Counted from the stretch's first letter, positions 1 to 10,800 are shown. The stretch is DNA of 64,000 bases from Caulobacter sp. RHG1 (GCF_013181195.1 NZ_SMZP01000003.1:639954-703953); one strand, 5' to 3'. Program-made: numbers and translations. Notes: a model not told the origin generated them from the sequence alone.

Positions 1-2
1 CC

Positions 3-2621
3 TACGAGCAAGGCGACACGGTCGAGATCACCCTCAAGCCGCCCTATGCCGGCGAGGCGCAGGTCGCCGTCGCCACCGACCGCCTGATCGACTTCAAAAC
101 GGTCAGCGTCGGCGAGAACGGGACCACCGTGCGCCTGAAGACGTCGGCCGCCTGGGGCGGCGGGGCCTATGTCATGGTCAGCGTCGTGCAGCCGCGCGAC
201 CCGGTCGCCTCGCCCAAGCCGCGTCGCGCCCTGGGCCTGGTCTACGTCCCGATCGACCCCAAGGGCCGCAAGCTGACGGTCGACCTCGGCACGCCGACCA
301 AGATCGACAGCAAGGCCCCGGTCGAGATTCCGGTGAAGGTGTCGGGCATGGGCCTGGGCCAGAAGGCGCGCGTCACCATCGCCGCCGTGGACGAGGGCAT
401 TCTGCGCCTGACCCACCAGGAAAGCCCCGATCCGGTGAAGTGGTACTTCGGCAAGCGAGCCCTGACGCTCAGCTACCGCGACGACTACGGCCGCCTGCTC
501 GACCCGAACCTGGGCGCGCCGGCCAATGTGAACTTCGGCGGCGACGAGATCGGCGGCGAGGGCCTGACCGTCACCCCGATCAAGACCGTGGCCCTGTGGT
601 CGGGCGTGGTCGAGACCGGCTTCGACGGCAAGGCGGTGATCAAGCTGCCGGCCGCCGACTTCAACGGCGAACTGCGCCTGCAGGCGGTGGCCTGGACCGA
701 CACGGCCGTCGGCTCGGCCTCCAAGCCGCTGACCGTGCGCCAGCCGGTGGTCGCCGACCTCAACCTGCCGCGCTTCCTGGCGCCGGGGGATGAGGCCTAC
801 GCCACGCTGGAGTTGCACAATGTCGAGGGCAAGCCAGGCGCCTACACCGCCGAGGCCTTCTCGTCGGGCGGGCTGAAGGTCGCCTTCAAGAAGGTGTTCC
901 AGCTGATCCTGGGCCAGCGCATCGCCGAGAAGATCCCCTTCCTGGCGCCGGACGTGACGGGCGTCGGCAAGATCGGCTTCAAGGTCGCCGGCCCCGGTTT
1001 CGAGACCCAGAAGGACTACCCGATCCAGACCCGCCTGGGCTGGGGCGACATCGTGCGCACCACCACCGAGATCCAGCGTCCGGGCGAGGCGTTCACGCCG
1101 TCGTACCAGCTGCTGTCGGGCCTGGCGGCGGGCGACGTGACGATGCAGGTCAGCTATTCGCCGATCCGGGGCTTCGACCCCTCGGCGATCGCGGTGGCCC
1201 TGCAGCGGTACCCGTACGGCTGCACCGAACAGCTGGTCTCGGCCGCCTATCCGCTGCTGTACGCCCAGACCTTCTCCAGCGATCCGAAGCTGAAGCGCAC
1301 CCCGGCGGCCCTGTCGCAGGCGGTGGGCAAGCTCTTGGACCGCCAGACCCTGGACGGCGCCTTTGGCCTGTGGCGGGTCGGCGACGGCGAGGCCGATCCC
1401 TGGCTCGGCGCCTATGTCGTCGACTTCCTGCTGGAGGCCAAGGCGCAAGGCATCGCCGTGCCGGACGCGGCGATCGACAAGGCCGTCGGCGCCATGCGCC
1501 AGGTCAGCCGGCCGGAAGGCTGGGCCTCGGTCGCCTATCGCATGGAGTATCCGGGCTGGTGGGCGTCCAACGAGGACGCTTCGAAGAAGGCCACCGAGCG
1601 GATGCGCCGCCGCGCCAGCGCCTACGCCCTCTATGTGATGGCCAAGGCCGGAAAGGGCGATCTGGCCCGCCTGCGCTGGTGGCACGACGTCCAGATGAAG
1701 GACGAGAGTCAGCCGGCCGCCAAGGCCTATGTGGCGGCGGGTCTGGCGAAGATGGGCGACAATGCCCGGGCCCGTTCGGCCATGCGCCAGGCGGTCGCCT
1801 CGCTGGGCTATCGCGACGAGCTGGACTGGTACCAGTCGACCTTGCGCGACACCGCGGTGGTCACGGCCCTGGCGGCGGAGTCCAACATGATGGACATCGC
1901 TCGCCAGATGCAGGGCCGCCTGGAGAATGTCAGCAAGGATCCCGACAGTCTGAACACCCAGGAACAGGCGGCGCTGATGCACGCGGCCAACGCCCTGATC
2001 CAGGCCGCGGGCCCGATGTCGATCGAGGCCAAGGGCGCAAATGCTCTACCCCCGGCCGGCGGCGCGCCGCGCTGGGCGGTGGGCAAGCTGACCGACGCCC
2101 GCTTCGTCAACAACGGCAAGGGCGCGCTGTGGCGGACCGTCTCGGTTCGCGGCACCCCGACCTCGGCTCCGGGCGCCAGCAGCAATGGTCTGTCGGTGTC
2201 CAAGCGCCTGTTGTCGATGAGCGGGGCGACGATCGACCCGGCTGCGATCCGCCAGGGCGACCGGGTGATCGTGCTGGTCTCGGGCTACAACCAGCAGTCC
2301 CGCTCGACGGCCCTGGTGGTCGACGACGCCCTGCCGGCCGGCTTCGAGATCGAGACGACGCTCGGGGCCGACGACGCCCAGAACGGTCCGTTCAAGTTCC
2401 TCGGGACCCTGACCGCCGCTGACGTCCAGGAGAGCCGCGACGACCGCTTCGTGGCCGCCCTGGACCTGGCGGGCGACAAGCCCTTCGCCCTGGCCTACGT
2501 GGCGCGGGCGGTGACGCCGGGCTCGTTCTTCCTGCCGGGCGCGGTGGCCAAGGACATGTACCGTCCCGCCGTCAACGCTCGCTCGGAAGCTTCGCGCGCG
2601 ACCATCGCGCCGGGGCAGTGA
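3..2621 (+). CDS. Alpha-2-macroglobulin family protein, 3' part (5' end outside window)
   Basis: The reading frame is open from base 3, so the gene begins upstream; 872 codons are visible. Bacterial alpha-2-macroglobulins are envelope proteins thought to trap foreign proteases through a reactive thioester. The thioester motif is intact (YGCTEQ, Cys at about visible residue 407, nt 1221-1223), so this is the thioester-bearing class. The downstream part matches the alpha-alpha toroid (thioester domain) and the C-terminal receptor-like domain. Its stop codon overlaps the GTG start of the next gene by 4 nt (GTGA). That neighbour is penicillin-binding protein 1C, the classical partner of this family, which fits a joint role in defending or repairing the envelope. 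Family assignment is firm; the N-terminal signal or lipobox cannot be seen. Confidence 0.93.
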   Translation, partial: YEQGDTVEITLKPPYAGEAQVAVATDRLIDFKTVSVGENGTTVRLKTSAAWGGGAYVMVSVVQPRDPVASPKPRRALGLVYVPIDPKGRKLTVDLGTPTKIDSKAPVEIPVKVSGMGLGQKARVTIAAVDEGILRLTHQESPDPVKWYFGKRALTLSYRDDYGRLLDPNLGAPANVNFGGDEIGGEGLTVTPIKTVALWSGVVETGFDGKAVIKLPAADFNGELRLQAVAWTDTAVGSASKPLTVRQPVVADLNLPRFLAPGDEAYATLELHNVEGKPGAYTAEAFSSGGLKVAFKKVFQLILGQRIAEKIPFLAPDVTGVGKIGFKVAGPGFETQKDYPIQTRLGWGDIVRTTTEIQRPGEAFTPSYQLLSGLAAGDVTMQVSYSPIRGFDPSAIAVALQRYPYGCTEQLVSAAYPLLYAQTFSSDPKLKRTPAALSQAVGKLLDRQTLDGAFGLWRVGDGEADPWLGAYVVDFLLEAKAQGIAVPDAAIDKAVGAMRQVSRPEGWASVAYRMEYPGWWASNEDASKKATERMRRRASAYALYVMAKAGKGDLARLRWWHDVQMKDESQPAAKAYVAAGLAKMGDNARARSAMRQAVASLGYRDELDWYQSTLRDTAVVTALAAESNMMDIARQMQGRLENVSKDPDSLNTQEQAALMHAANALIQAAGPMSIEAKGANALPPAGGAPRWAVGKLTDARFVNNGKGALWRTVSVRGTPTSAPGASSNGLSVSKRLLSMSGATIDPAAIRQGDRVIVLVSGYNQQSRSTALVVDDALPAGFEIETTLGADDAQNGPFKFLGTLTAADVQESRDDRFVAALDLAGDKPFALAYVARAVTPGSFFLPGAVAKDMYRPAVNARSEASRATIAPGQ

Positions 2622-4666
2622 GGGAACGCAAGATCGCGGCGATCACCAAGGGTTTGGTGGTCGCCGTCGGCGCCCAGGTCGCGCTGTTCGCCTTGAGCGC
2701 CGCCCTGCCGCCGGACATGACGCGGGCCAAGCATTCCTCCCCGGTGGTGCTGGATCATCGCGGCGCGTGGCTTCGCGCCCTGCCGGTCGAGGACGGCCGC
2801 TGGCGGATCCGGGCGGATCTCGAACGTACCGACAAGACCTTCCAGAAGCGTCTGATCCGGACCGAGGACGCGCGGTTCGTCTGGCACCTGGGCGTCGATC
2901 CGCTGTCGCTGGTCCGGGCGATCGGCTCGGCGGTGGTCCATGGCCGGGTGACGTCCGGGGCCTCGACCTTGACCATGCAGACCGCGCGGCTGCTGGAGCC
3001 ACGCCCGCGCAATCTCGGAGCCAAGCTGGTCGAGATGGTTCGCGCCGTGCAGCTGGAGTCGCGACTCTCCAAGCGCGAGATCCTGGCCCTGTACCTGACC
3101 CTGGCCCCCTATGGCGGCAATCTGGAAGGCGCGCGGGCGGCCAGCCTCAGCTATTTCGGCCATGAGCCGTCCAGCCTGACCGACGGCGAGCAAGCGCTGC
3201 TGATCGCCCTGCCGCAGTCGCCGGAGGCCCGCCGTCCCGACCGCCGTCCGGAGGCCGCCAAGAGTGCCCGCGGTGGCGTTCTGGACAAGATGGTCCGGGC
3301 CGGCACGATCAGCGAAGCCGCCGCCTACGAGGCCCGCAACGAGCCGCTGCCGGGCCGCACGCCGTTCCCGGCCCTGGCCTGGCACGCGGCCGGCGAGCTG
3401 GCCCGCAACGCGCCGCAAGGGACGGCCACCGTGATCTCGACCCTGGATGCCGACCTGCAGGGTCGGCTGGAGCCGATGGCCGCCGCCGTCGCTAACGCCC
3501 AAGGGGTGGACGCCACCGCCGCCATCCTGGTGGTCGAGATCAAGACCCGCGCGGTCCGCGCCGCCGTTGGCTCGGCCGGACGCGATCGGGCCGGCGGCTG
3601 GGTCGACATGACCCGCGCCCTGCGTTCGCCCGGCTCGGCCCTGAAGCCGTTCATCTACGCCATGGCCATGGACGACGGCCTGGTCGCCGCCGACACTCAG
3701 CTGGCCGACAGCGCCACCCGCTTCTCCGACTATCAGCCCGAGAATTTCGACCGCGTGTTCCACGACAAGGTCACGGTGCGCGAAGCCTTGGCCCATTCGC
3801 TGAACGTCCCGGCCGTCGCCACCCTGGAACGGTTGGGGCCCGAGACCTTCGCCGGCCGCATCGAGGCCGCCGGCGCGCATCTGGCCCGTCCCAAGGCGCA
3901 GCTGAAGGAGGCGGGGCTGGCCCTGGCCCTCGGCGGCGAGGGGATCACCTGGCGCGATCTCGTCATGCTCTACGCGGCCCTGGGCGACGGCGGCGTCGCC
4001 AAGCCGCTGGCCTGGACGGAGGAGGACGCGAAGGCCCGTGAGCGCTCGAGCGGCCACCGCCTGGTGCGGTCGGACTCGGCGCAGCAGGTGCTGGACATCC
4101 TGCGCGAGGCCCCGGCCCCAAAGGGCCGCGCGCCGTCGGCCCTGACCCGGGGCGGGCCGTCGATGGCGTTCAAGACCGGCACATCCTACGGCTTCCGCGA
4201 CGCGGTGGCGGCTGGCGTGGTTGGCGGCTATGCGATCCTGGTCTGGACGGGGCGGGCCGATGGCGGCGCGCGGGGCGGGCTGACGGGGCGCGACGCTGCC
4301 CTGCCGCTGTTGTTCGACGTCGCCGACGCCGTCGGGGCCCCGACTTCGGCCCCGCGTCCGATCGCGCCGAAGTCCGCGCCTCAGGCGCTGCAGCAACTGC
4401 AAGCCGCCAATGCCGGCCCGCGGCTGATCTTCCCGCCGGACGGCGCCTCGGTGCAGGTCGATGCGCTGGGCGTGCGAGGGCGCGGTCTGGTGCTGGCCGC
4501 CCAGGGCGAGGGCCTGACCTGGTACGTCGAAGGCGCGCCGCTGGATCCTGACCCGGTCAGCGGCCGCGCGATCTGGAAGCCGGCCGCGCCGGGCTTCTAT
4601 CGGCTGATGGTGGTCGATGCCCAAGGCCGCAAGGCGAACGCCAAGGTGCGGGTCAAGGGCGGTTAG
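2618..4666 (+). CDS. pbpC: Penicillin-binding protein 1C
   Basis: A 682-residue bifunctional peptidoglycan synthase acting in the inner membrane and periplasm. A single N-terminal membrane segment (about residues 8-30) is followed by the glycosyltransferase domain (RTEDARF with catalytic Glu at about 83; SGASTLTMQ; about 70-230) and the transpeptidase domain (SALK, active Ser about 340; HSLN; KTGTSYG about 519-525). The C-terminal about 90 residues fit the BiPBP_C domain typical of PBP1C. The GTG start overlaps the stop of the alpha-2-macroglobulin gene by 4 nt, so the two are probably translationally coupled. All catalytic motifs are present, so it should be active. Confidence 0.95.
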   Translation: MRERKIAAITKGLVVAVGAQVALFALSAALPPDMTRAKHSSPVVLDHRGAWLRALPVEDGRWRIRADLERTDKTFQKRLIRTEDARFVWHLGVDPLSLVRAIGSAVVHGRVTSGASTLTMQTARLLEPRPRNLGAKLVEMVRAVQLESRLSKREILALYLTLAPYGGNLEGARAASLSYFGHEPSSLTDGEQALLIALPQSPEARRPDRRPEAAKSARGGVLDKMVRAGTISEAAAYEARNEPLPGRTPFPALAWHAAGELARNAPQGTATVISTLDADLQGRLEPMAAAVANAQGVDATAAILVVEIKTRAVRAAVGSAGRDRAGGWVDMTRALRSPGSALKPFIYAMAMDDGLVAADTQLADSATRFSDYQPENFDRVFHDKVTVREALAHSLNVPAVATLERLGPETFAGRIEAAGAHLARPKAQLKEAGLALALGGEGITWRDLVMLYAALGDGGVAKPLAWTEEDAKARERSSGHRLVRSDSAQQVLDILREAPAPKGRAPSALTRGGPSMAFKTGTSYGFRDAVAAGVVGGYAILVWTGRADGGARGGLTGRDAALPLLFDVADAVGAPTSAPRPIAPKSAPQALQQLQAANAGPRLIFPPDGASVQVDALGVRGRGLVLAAQGEGLTWYVEGAPLDPDPVSGRAIWKPAAPGFYRLMVVDAQGRKANAKVRVKGG

Positions 4667-4676
4667 AACGAGACTT

Positions 4677-4701
4677 CATCCCGCGCTCCATGCGCGGGAT
4701 G
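4677..4701. repeat. Short palindrome CATCCCGCGC-5 nt-GCGCGGGATG
   Basis: A perfect 10-bp inverted repeat sits in the 51-bp gap between the convergent pbpC and carbonic anhydrase genes. The same core occurs twice at 30948-31061, so it is a dispersed palindromic repeat. It could also act as a bidirectional terminator hairpin, though it has no clear T-run. Confidence 0.7.
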
Positions 4702-4717
4702 ACTGTTTCGGGGAGGC

Positions 4718-5392
4718 TCAGCCCTCGTCCGCTTCCGAGCCCCGCTTCCAGAACGGCCGGTCCTGGATCACGGTCTCGGCGATCACCCGCTCATAGTCCT
4801 CGACCCCGGCGATGCCGATGTTCAGGTCGGTGACCAGGCCGTCGTGTAGCGAATAGACCCAGCCATGGACGGCCAGCTGCTGGCCGCGCGCCCAGGCGTC
4901 CTGGACGAAGACGTCGGCGGCGACGTTGCGCACCTGGCGGGCGACGTTGAGCTCGGTCAGGCGGTCCAGCATCTCGCGCTTGTCGCCGATCTGCTCAAGC
5001 TCGTGCTTGTGCTCGGCGTGAACCTCGCGGATCGGGTGCAGCCAGTGGTCGACGAGGCCGCGGCGCTTGCCGTCGATGGCCGCCGCGACGCCGCCGCAGC
5101 CGTAGTGGCCCACGACCATCACGTGCTTGACCTTCAGCACGTCGACCGCGAACTGCAGCACGCTGAGATAGTTGGCGTCCTGCGGCGGGGCCAGGTTGGC
5201 GACGTTGCGGTGGACGAACAGCTCGCCCGGATCCAGGCCGACGATCTCGTTGGCGGGCACGCGGCTGTCGCTGCAGCCGATCCACAGATACTCGGGGCTC
5301 TGCTGGCCTTCCAGGCGCTTGAAGAACTCCGGGTCGACGGCGGTCTTGCTCTTCGACCAGGCGGCGTTGTTGGCTTTCAGGTCCTCAAGCAT
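4718..5392 (-). CDS. Beta-class carbonic anhydrase
   Basis: A 224-residue cytosolic enzyme interconverting CO2 and bicarbonate. Zinc ligands of the beta class are visible: Cys40 and Asp42 in WIGCSDSR, His96 and Cys99 in VVGHYGCGG. The Asp-Arg dyad (SDSR) is intact and the length is normal for plant-like or Can-type bacterial enzymes. It is the last gene of a minus-strand group: its ATG at 5392 directly abuts the stop of the maleylacetoacetate isomerase-like gene, so the two share a transcript. It may supply bicarbonate for carboxylases, but nothing in the operon demands it. Confidence 0.95.
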   Translation of the reverse strand: MLEDLKANNAAWSKSKTAVDPEFFKRLEGQQSPEYLWIGCSDSRVPANEIVGLDPGELFVHRNVANLAPPQDANYLSVLQFAVDVLKVKHVMVVGHYGCGGVAAAIDGKRRGLVDHWLHPIREVHAEHKHELEQIGDKREMLDRLTELNVARQVRNVAADVFVQDAWARGQQLAVHGWVYSLHDGLVTDLNIGIAGVEDYERVIAETVIQDRPFWKRGSEADEG

Positions 5393-6025
5393 CTAGCGCT
5401 CCGGATGATGGTCAGGGTGGGCGGCGGCGATGGCCGGATGTTTGGCCGCGCGGGTGGCTGCGGCCTGGATCGCCGGGAAGGGCGACAGATCGACGTTGAA
5501 ACGGCCTGCGTTGAACACCTGCGGCACCAGCAGGCAGTCGACCAGGCCCGGGGCGTCGCCATAGGCGAAGCCTCCCGAGTGCTGGGCGACCATCGGCTCC
5601 AAAGCCCGGAAGCCGTCGCTGATCCAGCGGGCGACCCAGGCGTTACGGTCGGTCTCGCCGATTTCCAGGGCCGTCAGCTGGCGCAGGATGCGCAGGTTGT
5701 TCAGCGGATGGATGTCGCAGGCGATGATCTCGGCCATGCCGCGCACGATCGCCCGCTCGAACGGGGCGGCGGGCAGAAGGCGCGCGCCAGGCGCCACCTC
5801 GTCCAGCCATTCCAGGATGGCCAGGCTCTGGGTCAGCGGGCGGCCGTCGATTTCCAGAGTCGGGACCAGGGCCTGGGCGTTCAGCGCGCGATACTCCGGC
5901 CCCTGATGGGCGTTGGCAACCAGGTCGACGGGGCGCAGTTCGTAGCTGAGGCCCTTCAGGTTCAGGCCGATACGCACCCGATAGGGCGCGCTGGCGCGCT
6001 TGGCGCTGTGCAGGACGAGCTTCAT
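5393..6025 (-). CDS. maiA: Maleylacetoacetate / maleylpyruvate isomerase (zeta-class GST)
   Basis: A 210-residue glutathione S-transferase of the zeta type, which uses glutathione to isomerise maleylacetoacetate (tyrosine catabolism) or maleylpyruvate (gentisate route). The thioredoxin-like N-terminal domain carries SAPYRVRIGLNLKG in the place of the zeta signature SSxSxRVRIALxLKG, then ALVPTLEIDG and SLAILEWLDE, the glutathione gamma-glutamyl site. The helical C-terminal domain follows. It lies 10 nt downstream of an FAH-family hydrolase that would act on its product, a pairing seen in both pathways, so the exact substrate is open. Ser in the SSASYR position is changed to SAPYR. Confidence 0.85.
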   Translation of the reverse strand: MKLVLHSAKRASAPYRVRIGLNLKGLSYELRPVDLVANAHQGPEYRALNAQALVPTLEIDGRPLTQSLAILEWLDEVAPGARLLPAAPFERAIVRGMAEIIACDIHPLNNLRILRQLTALEIGETDRNAWVARWISDGFRALEPMVAQHSGGFAYGDAPGLVDCLLVPQVFNAGRFNVDLSPFPAIQAAATRAAKHPAIAAAHPDHHPER

Positions 6026-6035
6026 CGGCGGGGCC

Positions 6036-6716
6036 CTAGATAAGCGTGAACTCGAGACGGCCGACGCCCTCGACTTCGCCGACGATCTTGTCGCCGCGAA
6101 CGATGGCGGCGACGCCTTCGGGCGTACCGGTGAAGATCAGGTCGCCGGCGGCCAGGGTCCACAGCTCGCTGGCCTTGGCGATCACTTCGCCGACGTTCCA
6201 GATCAGGTCGCCGATCTGGCCGCGCTGGCGCTCGACGCCATTGACCGAGAGGGTGACGGCGGCCTCAGGCGCCGGGGCGTCCATGATCCGGATGGCGGTG
6301 ATCGGGGCGCTTTCGTCGAAGGCCTTGCCGGCTTCCCACGGCTGACCCTTGGCCTTGGCGGCGCCTTGCAGGTCGCGACGGGTCAGGTCGACGCCGACCG
6401 CGTAGCCGAACACCGCTTCCAGCGCCTGTTCAGGCGTCAGATTGGCGCCGCCGCTCTTGAGGGCCACGACCAGTTCGATCTCGTGATGCAGGTCGCGGGT
6501 CGCCGGCGGATAGGCGATCTCGCCCTTCAGCGGCGCGATGGCGTCGGCAGGCTTGGCGAAGAAGAACGGCGGATCGCGGGTGTCGCCGCCCATCTCGCGG
6601 GTGTGGGCGGCATAGTTGCGGCCGACGCAGAGGATGCGGCGCACTGGGAAGACCGCATCAGATCCCTCCACCGGGACCGTCGGAATGGCGTGCGGGGGAA
6701 AGGCGTAGGAGGTCAT
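6036..6716 (-). CDS. Fumarylacetoacetate hydrolase family protein (fumarylpyruvate hydrolase-like)
   Basis: A 226-residue single-domain FAH protein. It contains RRILCVGRNYAAH near the N-terminus, HHEIELVV (metal-binding Glu residues), the VGVDLTRRDLQ segment and the C-terminal IFTGTPEGV loop, all typical of fumarylpyruvate hydrolase and acylpyruvases. Length fits the short family rather than the about 420-residue tyrosine-pathway FAH. It is first in a minus-strand group with maiA and carbonic anhydrase. The likely reaction is hydrolysis of an acylpyruvate such as fumarylpyruvate produced by the isomerase next door. No dioxygenase is nearby, so the physiological substrate is inferred. Confidence 0.85.
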   Translation of the reverse strand: MTSYAFPPHAIPTVPVEGSDAVFPVRRILCVGRNYAAHTREMGGDTRDPPFFFAKPADAIAPLKGEIAYPPATRDLHHEIELVVALKSGGANLTPEQALEAVFGYAVGVDLTRRDLQGAAKAKGQPWEAGKAFDESAPITAIRIMDAPAPEAAVTLSVNGVERQRGQIGDLIWNVGEVIAKASELWTLAAGDLIFTGTPEGVAAIVRGDKIVGEVEGVGRLEFTLI

Positions 6717-6909
6717 GGCGCTTCGTTTAGACCCAAAATCGCCGAGCCAAAACCCTCGTTGAACATCCGCAAGGCGGCGGCTTCAAAGTCATTGCCGTTC
6801 AGAAATCCTGCGGTTGAACGGGGGGAATAAACGTTCTTTCACTTGCCCCGGTCGTTGACGCCGAGTCATGTCGGTGTTGGGGCTGTTTGGGCGAATATTC
6901 GGGGGCGTC

Positions 6910-7788
6910 ATGCTGATCATCGAGAACCTGACCCACGTGTACGGCAATGGGACGCGGGCGCTGGACGAGGTCAATCTGACGATCCCGCGCGGCATGTACG
7001 GCCTGCTGGGTCCGAACGGCGCCGGCAAGTCGACCCTGATGCGCACCATCGCCACTCTGCAGGCCCCGACCTCGGGGCACATCCGGTTCGGCGACATCGA
7101 CGTGCTGAAGACCCCCGAACTGCTGCGCCGCACGCTCGGCTACCTGCCTCAGGACTTCGGCGTCTATCCACGGGTCAGCGCCTACGACATGCTCGACCAC
7201 ATGGCGGTGCTGAAGGGCATTTCCGGGGCCAAGGAGCGCAAGGAAACCGTCGAGAACCTGCTGAACCAGGTCAATCTGTGGAGCGTGCGCAAGAAGGCCA
7301 TCGCCGGCTTCTCGGGCGGCATGCGCCAGCGCTTCGGCATCGCCCAGGCCCTGATCGGCGATCCGCGCCTGATCATCGTCGACGAGCCCACCGCCGGCCT
7401 CGATCCCGAGGAGCGCAACCGCTTCCTGAACCTGCTCGCCGAGATCGGCGAGAACGTGGTGGTGATCCTGTCGACTCACATCGTCGAGGACGTCTCCGAC
7501 CTCTGCCCGGCCATGGCCATCATCTGCGACGGGCGCATCGTCAAGGAGGGCGCGCCCGCCGACCTCGTCGGCCAACTCAATGGCAAGATCTGGAAGAAGA
7601 TCATCGACAAGGCCGAGCTTGAAGCGACCAAGACGCAGTACAAAGTGATCTCAACCCGTCTGCTGGCCGGGCGCACGGTCATTCACATCCTGTCCGACGA
7701 CAATCCCGGCGACGGCTTCGAGCCGGTCGCGGGCGGGCTGGAGGACGTCTACTTCTCCACCCTCTCGACCACCCGGCGCGCGGCCTGA
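6910..7788 (+). CDS. ABC transporter ATP-binding protein
   Basis: About 292 residues from ATG 6910 (an ATG at 6868 is in frame, but homology begins at MLIIENLTHVYG). Walker A GPNGAGKS, Q-loop YLPQDFG, signature FSGGMRQR, Walker B LIIVDEPT and the H-loop STHIVED are all intact. A C-terminal extension of about 70 residues is typical of ATPases paired with exporter permeases. The next gene, 14 nt on, encodes a giant permease fused to an M1 aminopeptidase, which must be its partner. Direction of transport is presumably export; the substrate is unknown. Confidence 0.92.
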   Translation: MLIIENLTHVYGNGTRALDEVNLTIPRGMYGLLGPNGAGKSTLMRTIATLQAPTSGHIRFGDIDVLKTPELLRRTLGYLPQDFGVYPRVSAYDMLDHMAVLKGISGAKERKETVENLLNQVNLWSVRKKAIAGFSGGMRQRFGIAQALIGDPRLIIVDEPTAGLDPEERNRFLNLLAEIGENVVVILSTHIVEDVSDLCPAMAIICDGRIVKEGAPADLVGQLNGKIWKKIIDKAELEATKTQYKVISTRLLAGRTVIHILSDDNPGDGFEPVAGGLEDVYFSTLSTTRRAA

Positions 7789-7802
7789 GCGGGAGCGGCC
7801 TG

Positions 7803-10800
7803 ATGTTTGGCAAGATCGCGGGCTTCGAGCTCCGCTACCAGCTGAAGTCGCCCGTCTTCTGGGTGGTGGCGGTCGTCTTCTTCCTGATGGTGTTCGGGAT
7901 CACGGCGTCCAACCAGATCTCGATCGGCCTGGGCCCCAGCGATCACCGCAACGGGCCCTTCGCTCTGGCCCAGAACCACCTGATCTTCTCGATCTTCTTC
8001 ATGTTCGTGACCACGGCCTTCGTGGCCAATGTGGTGGTGCGCGACGACGAGACGGGCTTCGGGCCGATCCTGCGGTCCACGCGGGTGAGGAAGTTCGACT
8101 ATCTCTATGGCCGCTTTACCGGCGCCTTCCTGGCCGCGGCGATCGCGTTCCTGATCGTGCCCCTGGGGGTGTTTGTCGGCTCGCTGATGCCGTGGGTCGA
8201 TCCCGAGCGGCTGGGACCGAACGACCTCAACGCCTATGTCTACGCCTATGTCGTCCTGGCCTTGCCGGCGATCCTGATGACCTCGTCGGTGTTCTTCGCC
8301 GTGGCGACGGTCACCCGGTCGATGATGTGGACCTATGTCGGCGTCATCGCCTTCCTGGTGCTGTACGTCATCGCCGGCATCGCCCTTGACCGGCCCGAGT
8401 TCGAGCAGGGCGCCGCCTACTGGGAGCCGCTGGGCACGGCCGCCTACGGCCTGGCCACCAAGTACTGGACCGCCAGCGAGCGTAACAGCCTGACCCCGCC
8501 GCTGGTCGGCGCCCTGCTGTTCAACCGCGTCTTCGTCGTCGCCCTGTCGCTGGGCTTCCTGGCCGCGGCCTACGGCCTCTTCCGCTTCCAGCCGGCGGAT
8601 CTCTCGGGCCAACGCAAGGTCAAGAAAGCCAAGGAAGCCGATGAGCCCGCGCCCGTCGCTTCCAGCGGTCCGCTGCCCGCGCCGGTCTTCGACCGCCGCA
8701 CGGCCTGGGCCCAACTGGCCATCCGTACGCGCCTGGACATGGGACAGGTGTTCAAGAGCCCGGCCTATTTCGTGCTGCTGGCCCTAGGGCTGGCCAACGC
8801 CATGGGCTCGCTGTGGTTCGCCACCGAGGCCGGCCGCTACGGCGGGGTGATCTATCCGGTCACCCGCGTGCTGCTGCAGCCGCTGCTGGGGTCGTTCGGT
8901 CTGATCCCGATGATCATCGCCATCTACTATTCGGGCGAGCTGGTCTGGCGCGAACGCGAAAAGAAGACCCACGAGATCATCGACGCCACGCCGGTGCCCG
9001 ACTGGGCGTTCGTGGCTCCCAAGACCCTGGCCATCGGCCTGGTCCTGGTCTCGACCCTGCTGGTCAGCGTGGCCGCGGCCATCCTCACCCAGCTGCTGCA
9101 CGGCTATTTCAACCTCGAGCTCCACAAGTACCTGCTGTGGTACGTGCTGCCGCAGGCCGTCGACTTCATCCTGATGGCGGTGCTGGCGGTGTTCCTGCAG
9201 GCGATCAGTCCGCACAAGTTCATCGGCTGGGGCCTGATGGTGATCTACCTGGTCACCACCATCACCTTCTCGAACCTGGGCTTCGAGTCGAAGCTCTACA
9301 ACTACGCCGCCACCACCGACACGCCGTTCTCGGACATGAACGGCCTGGGCAAGTTCTGGATCGGGGCCTGGTGGCTGCGGGCCTATTGGAGCGCCTTCGC
9401 CCTGATCCTGCTGGTGCTGGCCTACGGCCTGTGGCGACGCGGGACCGAAAGCCGCCTGCTGCCGCGTCTGCGCCACCTGCCGCGACGCCTGAACGGCGGG
9501 GCGGGGCTGCTGGCCGGCGGAGCGCTGGCCGTCTTCGTCGGACTGGGCGGGTTCATCTACCTGAACACCAATGTCGTGAACCCTTACCGGACCACGATCG
9601 ACAACGAGCGCTGGCAGGCCGAATACGAAAAGACCCTCCTCGTCTTCGAAAACACGCCCCAGCCCAAGATCGTCGCCATGACCCTGGACGTCGATCTCAA
9701 GCCCCATGCGCCCAGTGTCGAGACCAAGGGCTCGTACGTCTTCGAGAACAAGACCGCCGCGCCGCTGCGCGAAATCCACGTTCGCTTCGACCGCGATCTG
9801 AAGGTCAAGGGTCTGTCGATCGAGGGCGCGCGGCCCAAGCGGACCTTCGAGCGCTTCAACTATCGGATCTTCGCCTTCGACACGCCGATGGCGCCGGGCG
9901 AGCGGCGCAAGATGAGCTTCATCACCCAGCGCTCGCAGCGCGGCTTCCCCAACAGCGACCCGGAGACCCGCGTCGTCGACAATGGGACCTTCGTCAACAA
10001 TCTGGAGATCGCGCCGATCCTGGGCATGTCGCGCGAGGGCCTGCTGCAGGATCGCGCCAAGCGCCGCAAGTATGGCCTGCCGGCCGAGCGCCGCATGGCC
10101 CCGCTGGGCGATGTGGCCTCTCGCCAGTTCAACGTCCTGCGCAAGGACGCCGACTTCGTCAGCTCCGACATCACGGTCACCACCGAAGCCGACCAGACCC
10201 CGATCGCGCCGGGCTACAAGGTCTCGGACACCGTCAAGGCCGGCCGTCGGATCGCCCGCTTCGTCACCGAAGCCCCCATCATGCCGTTCGTCTCTATCCA
10301 GTCGGCCCGCTACCAGGTCGCCACCGAGGCCTATAAGGGCGTCCAGCTGGCGGTCTATTACGACGCCCAGCATGCCTGGAACATCGAGCGGATGAAGACC
10401 TCGATGAAGCGGTCTCTGGATTACTTCCAGGCCAATTTCAGCCCCTACCAGTTCCGCCAGCTGCGCTATCAGGAGTTCCCCGCCTACGCGCAGTTCGCCC
10501 AGTCGTTCGCCAACACCATTCCGTGGTCGGAGGGGATGTTCTTCATCTCCGATTATCGTGATCCGACCAAGATCGACATGGTCACCTATGTCGGGGCGCA
10601 CGAGATCGGCCACCAATGGTGGGCCCATCAGGTGATCGGCGCCGACCAGCAGGGCAGCACCATGCTGGTGGAGACCTTCGCCCAGTACTCGGCCCTGATG
10701 GTGATGAAGCATACCTATGGCGAAGCCGAGATCCGCAAGTTCCTGAAGTTCGAACTGGACAGCTATCTGCGCGCGCGGGGTGGCGACGTCATCGACGAGC

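Noticed and set aside
2495..4624. 709-codon minus-strand open frame opposite pbpC
   Set aside because: Composition-driven shadow; Arg/Gly/Gln-rich with no domain, while the plus strand encodes a complete PBP1C.
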